Source of the DNA: Novosphingobium sp. 9U
GTDB taxonomy: Bacteria; Pseudomonadota; Alphaproteobacteria; Sphingomonadales; Sphingomonadaceae
DNA length: 39,139 bases
Assembly: GCF_902506425.1 (NCBI RefSeq)
Contig: NZ_LR732483.1
Coordinates: 1 to 39,139, forward strand
Direction of reading: 5' to 3'
The notes under the pieces are model-generated. The model was not told the origin of the DNA and did not search any database. It saw only the letters and a list, made by a program, of their open reading frames with translations. Of this stretch, positions 8,206 to 16,295 are shown piece by piece. Every line of letters begins with the position of its first letter. Position 1 is the stretch's first letter. Made by a program: the position numbers and the translations under genes.

Positions 8206-11196
8206 ATGGTAGAAGCATCAGATCGCTTCCGGCGCAGCGAGGATCGCGGCTCCACGGGGTGGTCCATCAGGGTCTATCTCGTGGCGTTGTCAGCATGCTT
8301 CGCACTGCTGCTCGTCGCTGCTGCGACCATCCTGATCCATCAGGCGGAGGCCGCGGGCCGAGCTCAGACGCAGGAGCAATTGCTCGATACCACCAGAGCC
8401 TTGTCGCAGGTCGTCGACAGCAGGCTCGGGGGCTACGAGCGCCTTCTGCGTGCAATGAGCGCGTCCGATGCGGTACGCCAGATGGACTTGGGCGAGATCG
8501 ACCGACAAGCGCGCCTCGCAGTGCCAGAGCAGGATGCTTGGGTGCTGCTGAGCGATCGAAGCGGCCGTCAACTCGTCAACACACGTCGTCCTCGAGGGGC
8601 CGCGCTTCCCACCGGAGTGTTCAGTCCCGGAATTTGGCCCGAGCTGGACGCGGGCCGCTCGCGCGTCTGCAATCTCGCGAAGGGCGTGATTGAGGATCAC
8701 ATCCTGTGCGTGGATGTGCCCATCATGCGAAACGGGCGTGCCGAGCACGTCCTTTCTATCATCTTCCGCCCGCGCATGCTGCAGTCGATCATCTCTGCGC
8801 AGAAGATCCCGAACAGCCGGTTCGCAGCAATCCTCGATCGCAGAGGCGTGGTGGTCTGGCGCAACGTCAATCCTGGACGGTTTGTGGGCAAGCCCGCGAC
8901 ACCTGACATGCAGCGGCTTCTAACCAGCGCTAGCGAGGGCGTTTCCATGAGCCACTCGCTGGAGGGCGTTCCTACGGTGCTGGCATACAGTCGCTCTAGA
9001 GACAACGGATGGACCTTCATTGTTGCCGTGCAGCGCAGCGAGCTGGGCGCCGCAGCCCAGCGCGCCTTGTACAACGGCGGCCTCGTCGCAGCCTTGCTGA
9101 TCGCAGTTGCGCTTCTCGTTGCTCTCAGGGGAGCCGAGCGGATACGCCGGGATGTCGCTGCCATCACTGCCGGTGCGCAGCGGATCGGCGCTGGTGAGCA
9201 GCCACAGTTCGGCCGGCGCAGTTTTTCCGAATTCGAACGTTTGGGTCACCTCATCGCCAGTGCCGTCCAAGAGCGTGACGAAAGTCGTGAGCGGTTTGCA
9301 ATGGCCCAGGAAGTCGGGGGCGTTGGCTCGTGGAACTGGGATTCGGTGCACGACGAGGGGCACGTCTCGCACACGTATCGGGAAATGCATGGTCTGCAGG
9401 ATCTGCGCGGGCCGCTCCGCTTCAGCCAAGTCCTGGATGCAATCCATCCTGACGACCGCGCCGGCTACCTCGAGCGATTGCAAGCCGCGACCACACGGAT
9501 CGAGCCCTCAACGAACGAATACCGGGTCCTGCACGCAAACGGGACGATCCGGTGGATTGCCGCGAAGGGGCGGCCGATCTTCGATGATGCCGGACACCGG
9601 ATCGGCTCGGTTGGCATCGTCCGCGACAAGACGGCGGAATACGAAGCCGAAGTGGCCCTTCGCAGACTGAACGAGCTTCTCGAACAACAAGTCGAACAAC
9701 GCACTGCCGAGCGCGACCGGATGTGGGAGCTTGCCCGAGATCCCTTCGTCGTCGCCGACGAAAACGGGGTCTGGTTGGAGGCGAGTCCTGCCTGGTCGAG
9801 CCTGCTGGGTTATCCGGTCGAAGCTTTCATCGGCCGAACCTCCGAGTGGATCGAGCATCCCGACGACGTCGTCCGGACGCGCGCCGAGGACCGTCGGCTG
9901 GCCGAAGGCAAGATCACCGAGCGCTTCGAGAACCGGTTCCGTGCGAAGGATGGCAGTTACCGTTGGCTTTCGTGGAATGCGGTCCCGGAGGGCAACCGCT
10001 TCTACAGCGTCGCGCGCGATATAACCGTCGAGAAGGAGCAGGCTGAAGCTCTTCTCAAGGCCGAACAGAGCCTGCGCCAAGCCCAGAAGATGGAGTCGAT
10101 CGGCCAGATCACCGGCGGTGTCGCACACGACTTCAACAATCTGCTGGTGCCGATTGTCGGCACACTCGACATTCTGCGCAACAAGGGTGGTCTCGATGCG
10201 CGCTCCGAGCGCATGATCGGCAACGCCATCGAGGCGGCGGAGCGAGCCCGAGTGCTTGTCCAGCGGCTCTTGGCATTTGCGCGGCGCCAACCGCTTACCA
10301 CGCAGGCGGTGGCGGTAGCCGAGTGCCTGAACGGTATGGAGCCCTTGCTTGCGACGACACTCGGTTCGCGCATATATCTGAAGATCGAAACAGCTCCCGA
10401 TCTTCCGCCAATTCAGGCGGACAAGAACCAGCTTGAACTGGCGCTATTGAACCTTGCGGTGAATGCCGGTGACGCGATGCCTGATGGCGGAACCCTGACA
10501 ATCAGTGCGAGCGTTCGCGACCCCGCTCCAGACGAAGATGAAGTGCTAACTCCGGATGCCTACGTCGCGATCCAGGTAGTCGATACTGGGGCTGGTATGC
10601 CCCCGAGCGTTGTCGAAAGGGCGTTCGAGCCGTTCTTCTCAACCAAGGGCTTAGGGCGCGGCACGGGATTGGGCTTATCGATGGTCCACGGATTGATGGC
10701 GCAACTCGGTGGGAGCATCCGCATCCGGAGCGAGGTCGGAAAGGGCACAACAATCGAGTTGCTTCTGCCGATCGCGGATCAACCTGCACCATCCGGCGAA
10801 GTTCCTGATCGCGATACTACCGCGCCATTTACAGGCGGCCGTGCCCTAGTCGTTGACGACGAGGCGCTTGTGCTTGCAAGTACGGCGGACATGGTCAATG
10901 GATTGGGCTTTGACGTGGTGCAGGCGGCGTCGGCAAGCCAAGCCCTGGACATTCTCGCTAACCAGACCTTCGAGTTCTTGATCACCGATCACCTGATGCC
11001 CGGAATGACCGGCACTGAGCTCGCGCGTCTGACGGCAGAACGATACCCTGGCATGCGCACCTTGATCGTTTCAGGATATGCCGACCTGAGCGACATCGCG
11101 CCCGACTTCGATCGGCTCAGCAAGCCATTTCGCGCGGCCGAACTTGCCAAAGCGTTGGGTCGTAGCTGCCCGACCATTGAAGCAGGTATGGCGTGA
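8206..11196 (+). CDS. Membrane hybrid histidine kinase (Cache-PAS-PAS-HisKA-HATPase-REC)
   Basis: About 996 residues from the ATG at 8206, chosen because GGGGAG lies five bases upstream; the frame is open back to 8131 but without a ribosome site. TM1 (about 23-44) and TM2 (about 290-306) flank a Cache-like periplasmic sensor. Two cytoplasmic PAS domains follow (about 365-480 and 505-610), then the H-box GGVAHDFNN with phospho-acceptor His near 641. The ATP-binding domain has LNLAVNAGDAMP, DTGAGM and GTGLGLSMVHG. A C-terminal receiver has a DDE acidic pocket, phospho-Asp in LITDHLMPG (near 928) and Lys in LSKPF. All catalytic residues are present, so it should autophosphorylate and pass phosphate to its own receiver. 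The ligand is unknown. It is followed after 153 bases by the LOV-HTH gene, a plausible output partner, although that protein has no receiver domain. Confidence 0.93.
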   Translation: MVEASDRFRRSEDRGSTGWSIRVYLVALSACFALLLVAAATILIHQAEAAGRAQTQEQLLDTTRALSQVVDSRLGGYERLLRAMSASDAVRQMDLGEIDRQARLAVPEQDAWVLLSDRSGRQLVNTRRPRGAALPTGVFSPGIWPELDAGRSRVCNLAKGVIEDHILCVDVPIMRNGRAEHVLSIIFRPRMLQSIISAQKIPNSRFAAILDRRGVVVWRNVNPGRFVGKPATPDMQRLLTSASEGVSMSHSLEGVPTVLAYSRSRDNGWTFIVAVQRSELGAAAQRALYNGGLVAALLIAVALLVALRGAERIRRDVAAITAGAQRIGAGEQPQFGRRSFSEFERLGHLIASAVQERDESRERFAMAQEVGGVGSWNWDSVHDEGHVSHTYREMHGLQDLRGPLRFSQVLDAIHPDDRAGYLERLQAATTRIEPSTNEYRVLHANGTIRWIAAKGRPIFDDAGHRIGSVGIVRDKTAEYEAEVALRRLNELLEQQVEQRTAERDRMWELARDPFVVADENGVWLEASPAWSSLLGYPVEAFIGRTSEWIEHPDDVVRTRAEDRRLAEGKITERFENRFRAKDGSYRWLSWNAVPEGNRFYSVARDITVEKEQAEALLKAEQSLRQAQKMESIGQITGGVAHDFNNLLVPIVGTLDILRNKGGLDARSERMIGNAIEAAERARVLVQRLLAFARRQPLTTQAVAVAECLNGMEPLLATTLGSRIYLKIETAPDLPPIQADKNQLELALLNLAVNAGDAMPDGGTLTISASVRDPAPDEDEVLTPDAYVAIQVVDTGAGMPPSVVERAFEPFFSTKGLGRGTGLGLSMVHGLMAQLGGSIRIRSEVGKGTTIELLLPIADQPAPSGEVPDRDTTAPFTGGRALVVDDEALVLASTADMVNGLGFDVVQAASASQALDILANQTFEFLITDHLMPGMTGTELARLTAERYPGMRTLIVSGYADLSDIAPDFDRLSKPFRAAELAKALGRSCPTIEAGMA

Positions 11197-11349
11197 GCGT
11201 CGCCGGTGCTCGTGTAGCCAAGCATCGGACCGCACCTGTAGCGTCTATAGCGACGTTCGTGCCCATTCACCTGACCAACGCTTTGCGCTACTCTGCCGCA
11301 GCTGCGGGAGCGCGGGGCTCCCTCGGGTAGATGGCTGAAGAGAATCGGA

Positions 11350-11952
11350 TTGGTCGCGCCCTATCTCCACAAGGAAGAGCTCATCCGCTCTCTCCGCCTT
11401 TCGCCCCTTGCCTCGATCATCACTGATCCGCACCTCCCAGACAACCCGATCATGGCTGTCAACGTAGCGTTCGAGCAATTGACAGGCTATGCCGAAGCAG
11501 AGCTTATCGGTCGCAACTGCCGCATTCTTGCGGGCCCTGAGACTTCGCGCGAGAGGTCAGCGGCACTGCGACACGCGGTAGGAACCGCAACGCCGGCGCT
11601 CGTGGAGCTCGTCAACTACCGCAGGGACGGGAGCTCATTCCTCAATGCGGTCATGGTGGCGCCGCTCTTCGACGACGAAGGCCGCCTACGCTATTTTGTC
11701 GGAAGCCAGATGGAGGTAACCGAACAGCCTGGCGGCGCCCGAGCCGTCGCTGCCGAACGGGTCGCGGGCTTAACAGAGCGGCAGCGTGACGTTCTGCGCC
11801 TCGCGGCACAGGGCATGCGCAATCGTCAGATTGGAGAGATGCTCGGTGTGGCTGAGAAAACCGTCAAGATGCATCGTGTTGCCCTCTGCAAACGCCTTGA
11901 AGTTTCCACCACTGGGGAGGCGGTCCGCCTTGCCATAGAAGCCGGTCTTTGA
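11350..11952 (+). CDS. LOV-HTH regulator, EL222-like blue-light transcription factor
   Basis: A 200-residue protein with an N-terminal LOV (flavin-binding PAS) domain and a C-terminal LuxR-type helix-turn-helix. The LOV signature GRNCRILAG contains the photoactive cysteine (C57, counted from the TTG start). Asn residues in ELVNYRRDGSSFLN and the Gln in VGSQMEV (Q120) match the FMN contacts of known LOV domains. The HTH has LTERQRDVLRLAAQG and AEKTVKMHRVALCKRL. Domain order, size and sequence closely resemble EL222 of Erythrobacter litoralis, in which blue light forms a cysteinyl-flavin adduct and frees the HTH to dimerise on DNA; the function here is inferred. The start is a TTG with only a weak AGAG-type site upstream. 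It sits between two hybrid kinase genes on the same strand (153 and 114 bases away), which suggests a joint sensory module. Confidence 0.9.
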   Translation: MVAPYLHKEELIRSLRLSPLASIITDPHLPDNPIMAVNVAFEQLTGYAEAELIGRNCRILAGPETSRERSAALRHAVGTATPALVELVNYRRDGSSFLNAVMVAPLFDDEGRLRYFVGSQMEVTEQPGGARAVAAERVAGLTERQRDVLRLAAQGMRNRQIGEMLGVAEKTVKMHRVALCKRLEVSTTGEAVRLAIEAGL

Positions 11953-12066
11953 AGCGCAGCGAGCCCTCTAAACTGGTCTCGCGTACGATCCCTATTGCAC
12001 ACTTGGTTCCGCCCAGTATGGACTTTGGTCTGTATGGGCGCCGGGGGGCGAGCGTAGGATCAGACC

Positions 12067-13992
12067 TTGTCGATGGCCGATTTCCAGAAGGATCCACCTG
12101 CCGAGACGTTCCAGCTGCTTGTCGACGCGGTTACCGATTACGCTTTGTACATGCTCGACCGCGACGGCCATATCGTAACGTGGAACGCAGGCGCCCAGCG
12201 CTTCAAAGGCTACTCCGCCGATGAGATCATCGGCGAACACTTCTCCAAGTTCTTTTTGCCCGACGACAGGCGAGACGGGCTTCCCTCGCAGATATTGAAG
12301 ACGGCTGCCGAGCAAAAACGCTTCGAGATGGAAGGCTGGCGGCTGCGTAAAGACGGCACCAAGTTCCTGGCCCATGTCGTGGTCGATGCCATCCACGACG
12401 AGGGGGTTCTTGTCGGCTTTGCCAAGATCACGAGAGACATCACCGAGAAGCGCAGCCTTGAGCAGGCGACATACGATAGCGCGTTGCAGCTAAGGATGCT
12501 TGTCCAAGGCGTGCGCGACTACGCGATCTACATGCTTGACACCGATGGGCGGATCACGAGCTGGAACGCCGGTGCCAGGACGATCAAAGGCTACGAAGAA
12601 GAAGAGGTGCTGCGGCAGCACTTCTCTCTCTTCTACACCGAAGAGGACCGCGCGCGTGGCGCGCCGGAAGAAGCGTTGAGAACTGCGCTTCAGGAAGGCA
12701 AGTTCGAGGCGGAGGCTCAGCGGGTGCGTAAGGATGGGTCACTGTTCTGGGCACACGTCGTGATCGACCCAATCTACAATGAAGTTGGGGAGCACGTCGG
12801 CTTCGCCAAGATTACTCGGGACATATCCGAGCGTAAGCGGAACGAGATCGAGCTTCGGCAGACGCAGGAAGCCTTACTCCAATCACAAAAGCTTCAGGCG
12901 CTCGGCGAGCTTGCAGGTGGCATTGCCCATGACTTCAACAACCTCATGACCGTCATGCGGGGCTCGGCCGATTTCATGCTGCGCAAGCCGGACCTCCCAC
13001 TCGAAAAGCGGAACCGGTATCTCAGCGTGATGCTCGAGACGGCGGAACGCGCCACCAGCTTGACGTCGCAGCTTCTCGCGTTCGCGCGTCGCCAACCGCT
13101 CGAGCCCGAGGTCATCGACCTAACCGTCAGGCTGGACGCCATGGGAGAGATGCTGCAGCGAACGCTCGGCAGCCTTTACGACCTCAAGCTTGATCTTACG
13201 CCAGCGCTATGGCCGGTTGAGATCGATCCCAGCGGCCTTGAGGCGGCGCTGCTCAACGCTGTCCTGAATGCCCGGGATGCGATGCCGAAGGGCGGACGGA
13301 TCACCATCACGACCAAGAACGTCAGCCGAGCGGAAGGTGAGGGTGTAACACTTTCCATTACTGACACGGGCCAGGGCATTTTGCCTGAAACGCTCAAGCG
13401 CGTCTTTGAGCCGTTCTTCACGACCAAACCGACAGGGAAGGGCACCGGTCTGGGTCTCTCTCAGATCCACGGGTTCGCGGAACAATCAGGTGGATCAGCC
13501 CGGATCATATCCGAGGTCGGACAAGGCACTACCGTAGAGCTTTGGCTGCCAAAAACGAACAAGCAGCGGCAGAGCGGCACTGCCTCTGAGCGCGAAAGCT
13601 TGGCTTCGCTTAACTTGAAGGTCCTTGTCGTGGAGGATAGCGAGCACGTCCGCTACTTCGCGCGTCAGTTGCTGGATGATCTCGGCTGCGACGTCGTCGA
13701 GGCTTCAGACGCTGACCAGGCCTTGAAGCTTTTGAAAGGGCAGAAGGTCGATCTGGTATTTTCCGATATCGTTATGCCCGGGATGAGTGGCCTCGAGTTG
13801 GCGGAGCACATCAAAGAGAAGCATCGCGGCGTTCCGGTGCTGCTCGCCAGCGGTTACAGCAGCAAGCAGTTCATTTCTAAGGACGAACGGCAGTTCCCGA
13901 TCATCCGCAAGCCTTATGAGATCGAGACTCTGGCTGCAGGCATCAATCAGCTCATCTCCCGTGCCCAAACAAAGATCGGAGCTGTCATTTGA
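12067..13992 (+). CDS. Soluble hybrid histidine kinase (PAS-PAS-HisKA-HATPase-REC)
   Basis: 641 residues from TTG 12067 (AGGA seven bases upstream) or 639 from ATG 12073; the TTG has the better spacing. No membrane segment is visible. Two PAS domains (about 12-128 and 138-256) are close copies of each other: both carry DYAxYMLDxDG, WNAGAxxxKGY, RKDG and HVGFAKITRDI-like segments, so the pair arose by duplication. The kinase core has GGIAHDFNN with His 288, LNARDAMP, DTGQGI and GTGLGLSQIHG. The receiver has VVEDSE, phospho-Asp near 567 in VFSDIVMPG, and Lys in IRKPY. It should be catalytically complete. Its signal is unknown: neither PAS has the LOV cysteine motif. It is the third gene of the kinase / LOV-HTH / kinase block. 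Confidence 0.92.
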   Translation: MSMADFQKDPPAETFQLLVDAVTDYALYMLDRDGHIVTWNAGAQRFKGYSADEIIGEHFSKFFLPDDRRDGLPSQILKTAAEQKRFEMEGWRLRKDGTKFLAHVVVDAIHDEGVLVGFAKITRDITEKRSLEQATYDSALQLRMLVQGVRDYAIYMLDTDGRITSWNAGARTIKGYEEEEVLRQHFSLFYTEEDRARGAPEEALRTALQEGKFEAEAQRVRKDGSLFWAHVVIDPIYNEVGEHVGFAKITRDISERKRNEIELRQTQEALLQSQKLQALGELAGGIAHDFNNLMTVMRGSADFMLRKPDLPLEKRNRYLSVMLETAERATSLTSQLLAFARRQPLEPEVIDLTVRLDAMGEMLQRTLGSLYDLKLDLTPALWPVEIDPSGLEAALLNAVLNARDAMPKGGRITITTKNVSRAEGEGVTLSITDTGQGILPETLKRVFEPFFTTKPTGKGTGLGLSQIHGFAEQSGGSARIISEVGQGTTVELWLPKTNKQRQSGTASERESLASLNLKVLVVEDSEHVRYFARQLLDDLGCDVVEASDADQALKLLKGQKVDLVFSDIVMPGMSGLELAEHIKEKHRGVPVLLASGYSSKQFISKDERQFPIIRKPYEIETLAAGINQLISRAQTKIGAVI

Positions 13993-14762
13993 TGCTCGTG
14001 AGCGGGGCTGAGGCGGCTTCCTGCTTCTCGTATGCCTCGCCTCGCTTACAAGGATTTGGTCCGCATAGGCCTGCACAAAGATGGCTGATTTCACCTTTCG
14101 ACGCCCGACCCGACGATGCGCCGCGCGTTTACTGCGATGAGTAGGAGGGGCGGTAACTGGCGAGTGTCCGGGCTGATGGGCATAAGGCGCATCATCCCGC
14201 GCCATACTGCCGCTACAAAGCAGAACCCGGGGAAGTGAACCAGGAGGCTCGCCGTGGCGAGCGCGAGCCGGTCCGGCACCAATAGCTCGAGCAGTGCTCT
14301 CGCTCGGACGCCCGCGGCAAGCGCAGCAAGGCCCGTTCGTACCCCCGCCGCCTGGGTGCGGATGGGCGCAGCGATGTCATCGTCGGCGTGGAAGTAATCG
14401 CCCGCTGGTCCCGAAAGCCTCATGCAAGACACCGCTGCAGATCCTTCCTTGCACCACCGATGCTCACATCGCCTGAGATAATAGATCTGGTCGGGCGCTC
14501 CGGATATGCTCGCCTGACGCATTTGCGCGTGTGGCCCCGAGGCACAAGCGGCTACTGTCAGGTGATCGGCATCAGCGATGGTGATCCGACCGGCCGGCGC
14601 CTCCGACCAGTTCACGAAGTGGCTCAGCATACTGTAGAGGCAATGAAACGCTTGGGCCTTTTATCTCTTCGTCGGGCGGGTCATTTATAAAGCACCAGCA
14701 ACGCTTTCGAACACCTCTATCTGCCACTTGGAGGCTGATCGCGTGATGCGCGGAGATGTGGC
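13993..14762. other. Intergenic region with only doubtful reading frames
   Basis: Two frames overlap here on opposite strands: minus 14091-14630 (an inner start would be at 14423; Ala/Leu-rich with a hydrophobic stretch LLVHFPGFCFVAAVWRG) and plus 14388-14690. Neither matches a family I know and neither has a clear ribosome site. I do not call a gene. No T-tract terminator follows the kinase stop at 13992. Confidence 0.35.
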
Positions 14763-15152
14763 TCAATGCAGCGTTGCCAGCGCTTCGCGGCAGTCGTCAC
14801 CGCACTCGCGGCACATCGTCGCGCACAGCCGGCAATGCTCGCGGTCGTGCTTGTCGCACTCTGCAGCGCAAATGAAACACGCCTCCAGGCACGCGGTTAG
14901 CATAACCCGCACCATAGCGTCGTTATCGGACGTCTGGCGTACCGCGACCTTGGCTGCTGCGTTGCAGATTTCGGCGCAGTCGATGCATGCGCGGATGCAT
15001 TGTGCCATGTTCATAGGCTCGGCCGAGCATGCATCTGCGCAGGAGGTGCAGAACAGGGCGCAGTACATTGCGTGCTTCGCGGCTTGCGCCATTGGCTCAT
15101 TGGTGTGGCCCTTTGCGTCGGGGTGGAGCGCAAGCATCTTCCGAACAGACAT
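14763..15152 (-). CDS. Four-helix bundle copper-binding protein (Csp/DUF326 type)
   Basis: A 129-residue protein with 17 cysteines spaced as CxxxC or CxxC pairs on predicted helices (for example YCALFCTSCADACS, QCIRACIDCAEIC, ACLEACFICAAEC, HCRLCATMCRECGDDC). This is the pattern of bacterial copper storage proteins (Csp, DUF326), in which Cys residues pointing into a four-helix bundle bind many Cu(I) ions. There is no signal peptide, so it is probably cytosolic like Csp3, buffering or storing copper. The start ATG at 15152 has GAGG six bases upstream. The 46-residue membrane gene at 15282-15422 lies 129 bases upstream on the same strand. A role alongside the copper-containing oxidase at 22-27 kb is conceivable but inferred. 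Confidence 0.88.
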   Translation of the reverse strand: MSVRKMLALHPDAKGHTNEPMAQAAKHAMYCALFCTSCADACSAEPMNMAQCIRACIDCAEICNAAAKVAVRQTSDNDAMVRVMLTACLEACFICAAECDKHDREHCRLCATMCRECGDDCREALATLH

Positions 15153-15281
15153 AAGCTACCTCTCGTGTTCTGGTCTAAGCTGCGGTGATGCGCCCGTGCG
15201 CCGCAGTGTCAATGGCCTACGAGCGCTAGCGCCCGGCGCGGGCGTCGCAGGCCATCCGTTTGGCGCAATAGCGCGCGAGGG

Positions 15282-15422
15282 TCAGAGCCAAAACACCCCG
15301 ATTATGAGCAGGACGGTGCCAACCAGCCCTATGACGACACGCCTCGGCCGCGGAAGCACATCATACAACTGGATCGCCGCAGCGACCAGCACCGTGCCGA
15401 GCAGCGCGCTCGCCCAATACAT
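15282..15422 (-). CDS. 46-residue two-helix membrane protein
   Basis: From the ATG at 15422 the frame encodes MYWASALLGTVLVAAAIQLY, a short charged loop (DVLPRPRRV) and a second hydrophobic helix ending VFWL. The start is supported by a very strong ribosome site (GAGGGAGAGG) just upstream; the frame is open to 15530 but that part reads like untranslated leader. The loop with PRPRR would sit on the cytoplasmic side by the positive-inside rule. Small membrane proteins of this kind are common in sphingomonads, but I know no function. It precedes the copper-storage gene on the same strand and may share its promoter. Confidence 0.65.
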   Translation of the reverse strand: MYWASALLGTVLVAAAIQLYDVLPRPRRVVIGLVGTVLLIIGVFWL

Positions 15423-15699
15423 TGCCTCTCCCTCTTCGGGTCGACCATAGCATTCGCTTGCGAAACCCGAAAGACATGCGCCACGGAAAGTCCCTAATGG
15501 CAGGCTGTCGAGCATCGCGTCTGTTGGCACCTACAAGGCTGATAGAGGAGGTCCTCCCGCGGTGCTGACAGGTGAGCAGCGCTCGGACTTCATCTGGTAG
15601 GTCGAGCTGAGCTAACGTGCGTTGATCCGAAAACTTCCACGCATGAGGCCGGCCGACATTCAGACGACCAACGACGTAGCCCCAGCCAGGCGCCGCATC
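15423..15699. other. Intergenic region, no gene supported
   Basis: This stretch lies upstream of the 46-residue gene (minus) and of the sRNA candidate (plus). It must hold the minus-strand promoter, but I could not place it. Confidence 0.35.
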
Positions 15700-15728
15700 T
15701 TCACGGTGTCGCATCGCTCATGCTATCG
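15700..15728 (+). promoter_or_regulatory. Candidate sigma-70 promoter of the sRNA
   Basis: TTCACG at 15700-15705 and CTATCG at 15723-15728 are separated by 17 bases. This fits a loose alphaproteobacterial housekeeping promoter and would start a transcript near 15735. The match is weak and could be chance. Confidence 0.25.
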
Positions 15729-15734
15729 TCTCAC

Positions 15735-15867
15735 TTGCGCGCAGCGCAATCAACTAACGTGTCTTCGCACTTGCACAATGACGTATGCGTCAATAGAGAG
15801 GATGTGCCTTTCAGGCATCCTCTCCCAAACTTTTCGACAGCCCGGTCCATAGTGACCGGGCTTTTTT
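15735..15867 (+). ncRNA. Candidate structured small RNA ending in an intrinsic terminator
   Basis: No protein is encoded here, but three stem-loops follow each other. TGACG-TATG-CGTCA is at 15779-15792. GAGAGGATG...CATCCTCTC (9-bp perfect stem, 11-base loop) is at 15796-15824. The last, AGCCCGGT...ACCGGGCT, runs into a T tract. The unpaired linker between stems 2 and 3 (CCAAACTTTTCGAC) could be a pairing or Hfq-binding region. The layout is that of a bacterial sRNA. The family is unknown to me and the 5' end is a guess from a weak promoter. Confidence 0.5.
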
Positions 15868-15868
15868 C
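15839..15868 (+). terminator. Rho-independent terminator
   Basis: An 8-bp perfect GC-rich stem (AGCCCGGT / ACCGGGCT) with an 8-base loop is followed directly by six T. It is the clearest intrinsic terminator I found in the window and has no upstream protein gene, which supports an RNA gene before it. Confidence 0.85.
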
Positions 15869-16242
15869 TTGCCGCTCCAACATCGTTTGCTACCCCGAAC
15901 CTGCGGGCGAGCCCGTGCACAATCGACATTCCGGGACCGGCATTAGAGAGGGTGCCTAGGCAGCCGGCCGGCCCCTTGTTGGGCCCACCCAGCAGCCCGT
16001 CAGAGTTATACCTAGTGCCGGAAGATCCTTGCAGGGGCGCTGCCACGACCCCCTTCCGGCCATTCAGTGGCACTCAGCCGCCTCCCAACTTCGCCCGCTC
16101 GTTCATCTCGGATTGGCGCCGCCTTCAGAGCTAAACGGGCGCACCGAACAGCGAGAAGGTGAAAGGCGGCAGACCGCCTCGAGCGATCGCTTCACCGTTC
16201 CTGAACCTTGAAAACGCTGCATCAGATTACAAGCGCGGAATG
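15869..16242. other. Intergenic region upstream of the hydrolase gene
   Basis: No gene is supported. The region leads to the GGAAC-N16-TGTT promoter candidate at 16243. Confidence 0.35.
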
Positions 16243-16267
16243 GGAACGTGCTGCCCCCGCCCGTGTT
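16243..16267 (+). promoter_or_regulatory. Candidate EcfG (general stress sigma) promoter
   Basis: GGAAC at 16243-16247, then 16 bases, then TGTT at 16264-16267. The alphaproteobacterial EcfG consensus is GGAAC-N16/17-CGTT, so three of four -10 bases match with ideal spacing. A start near 16275 would leave a ~20-base leader before the GTG of the hydrolase gene. The same box with the same spacing precedes the GT-UGM fusion gene. Confidence 0.45.
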
Positions 16268-16295
16268 TGGTTTTTCTCGGACGTTGTAATGGACG

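Noticed and set aside
9508..10290. Minus-strand frame of 260 codons
   Set aside because: It is a shadow of the hybrid kinase PAS and H-box region.
14091..14630. Ala/Leu-rich minus-strand frame as a membrane protein
   Set aside because: No ribosome site, no family, and an overlapping frame on the other strand looks equally plausible. Evidence is insufficient to call a gene.
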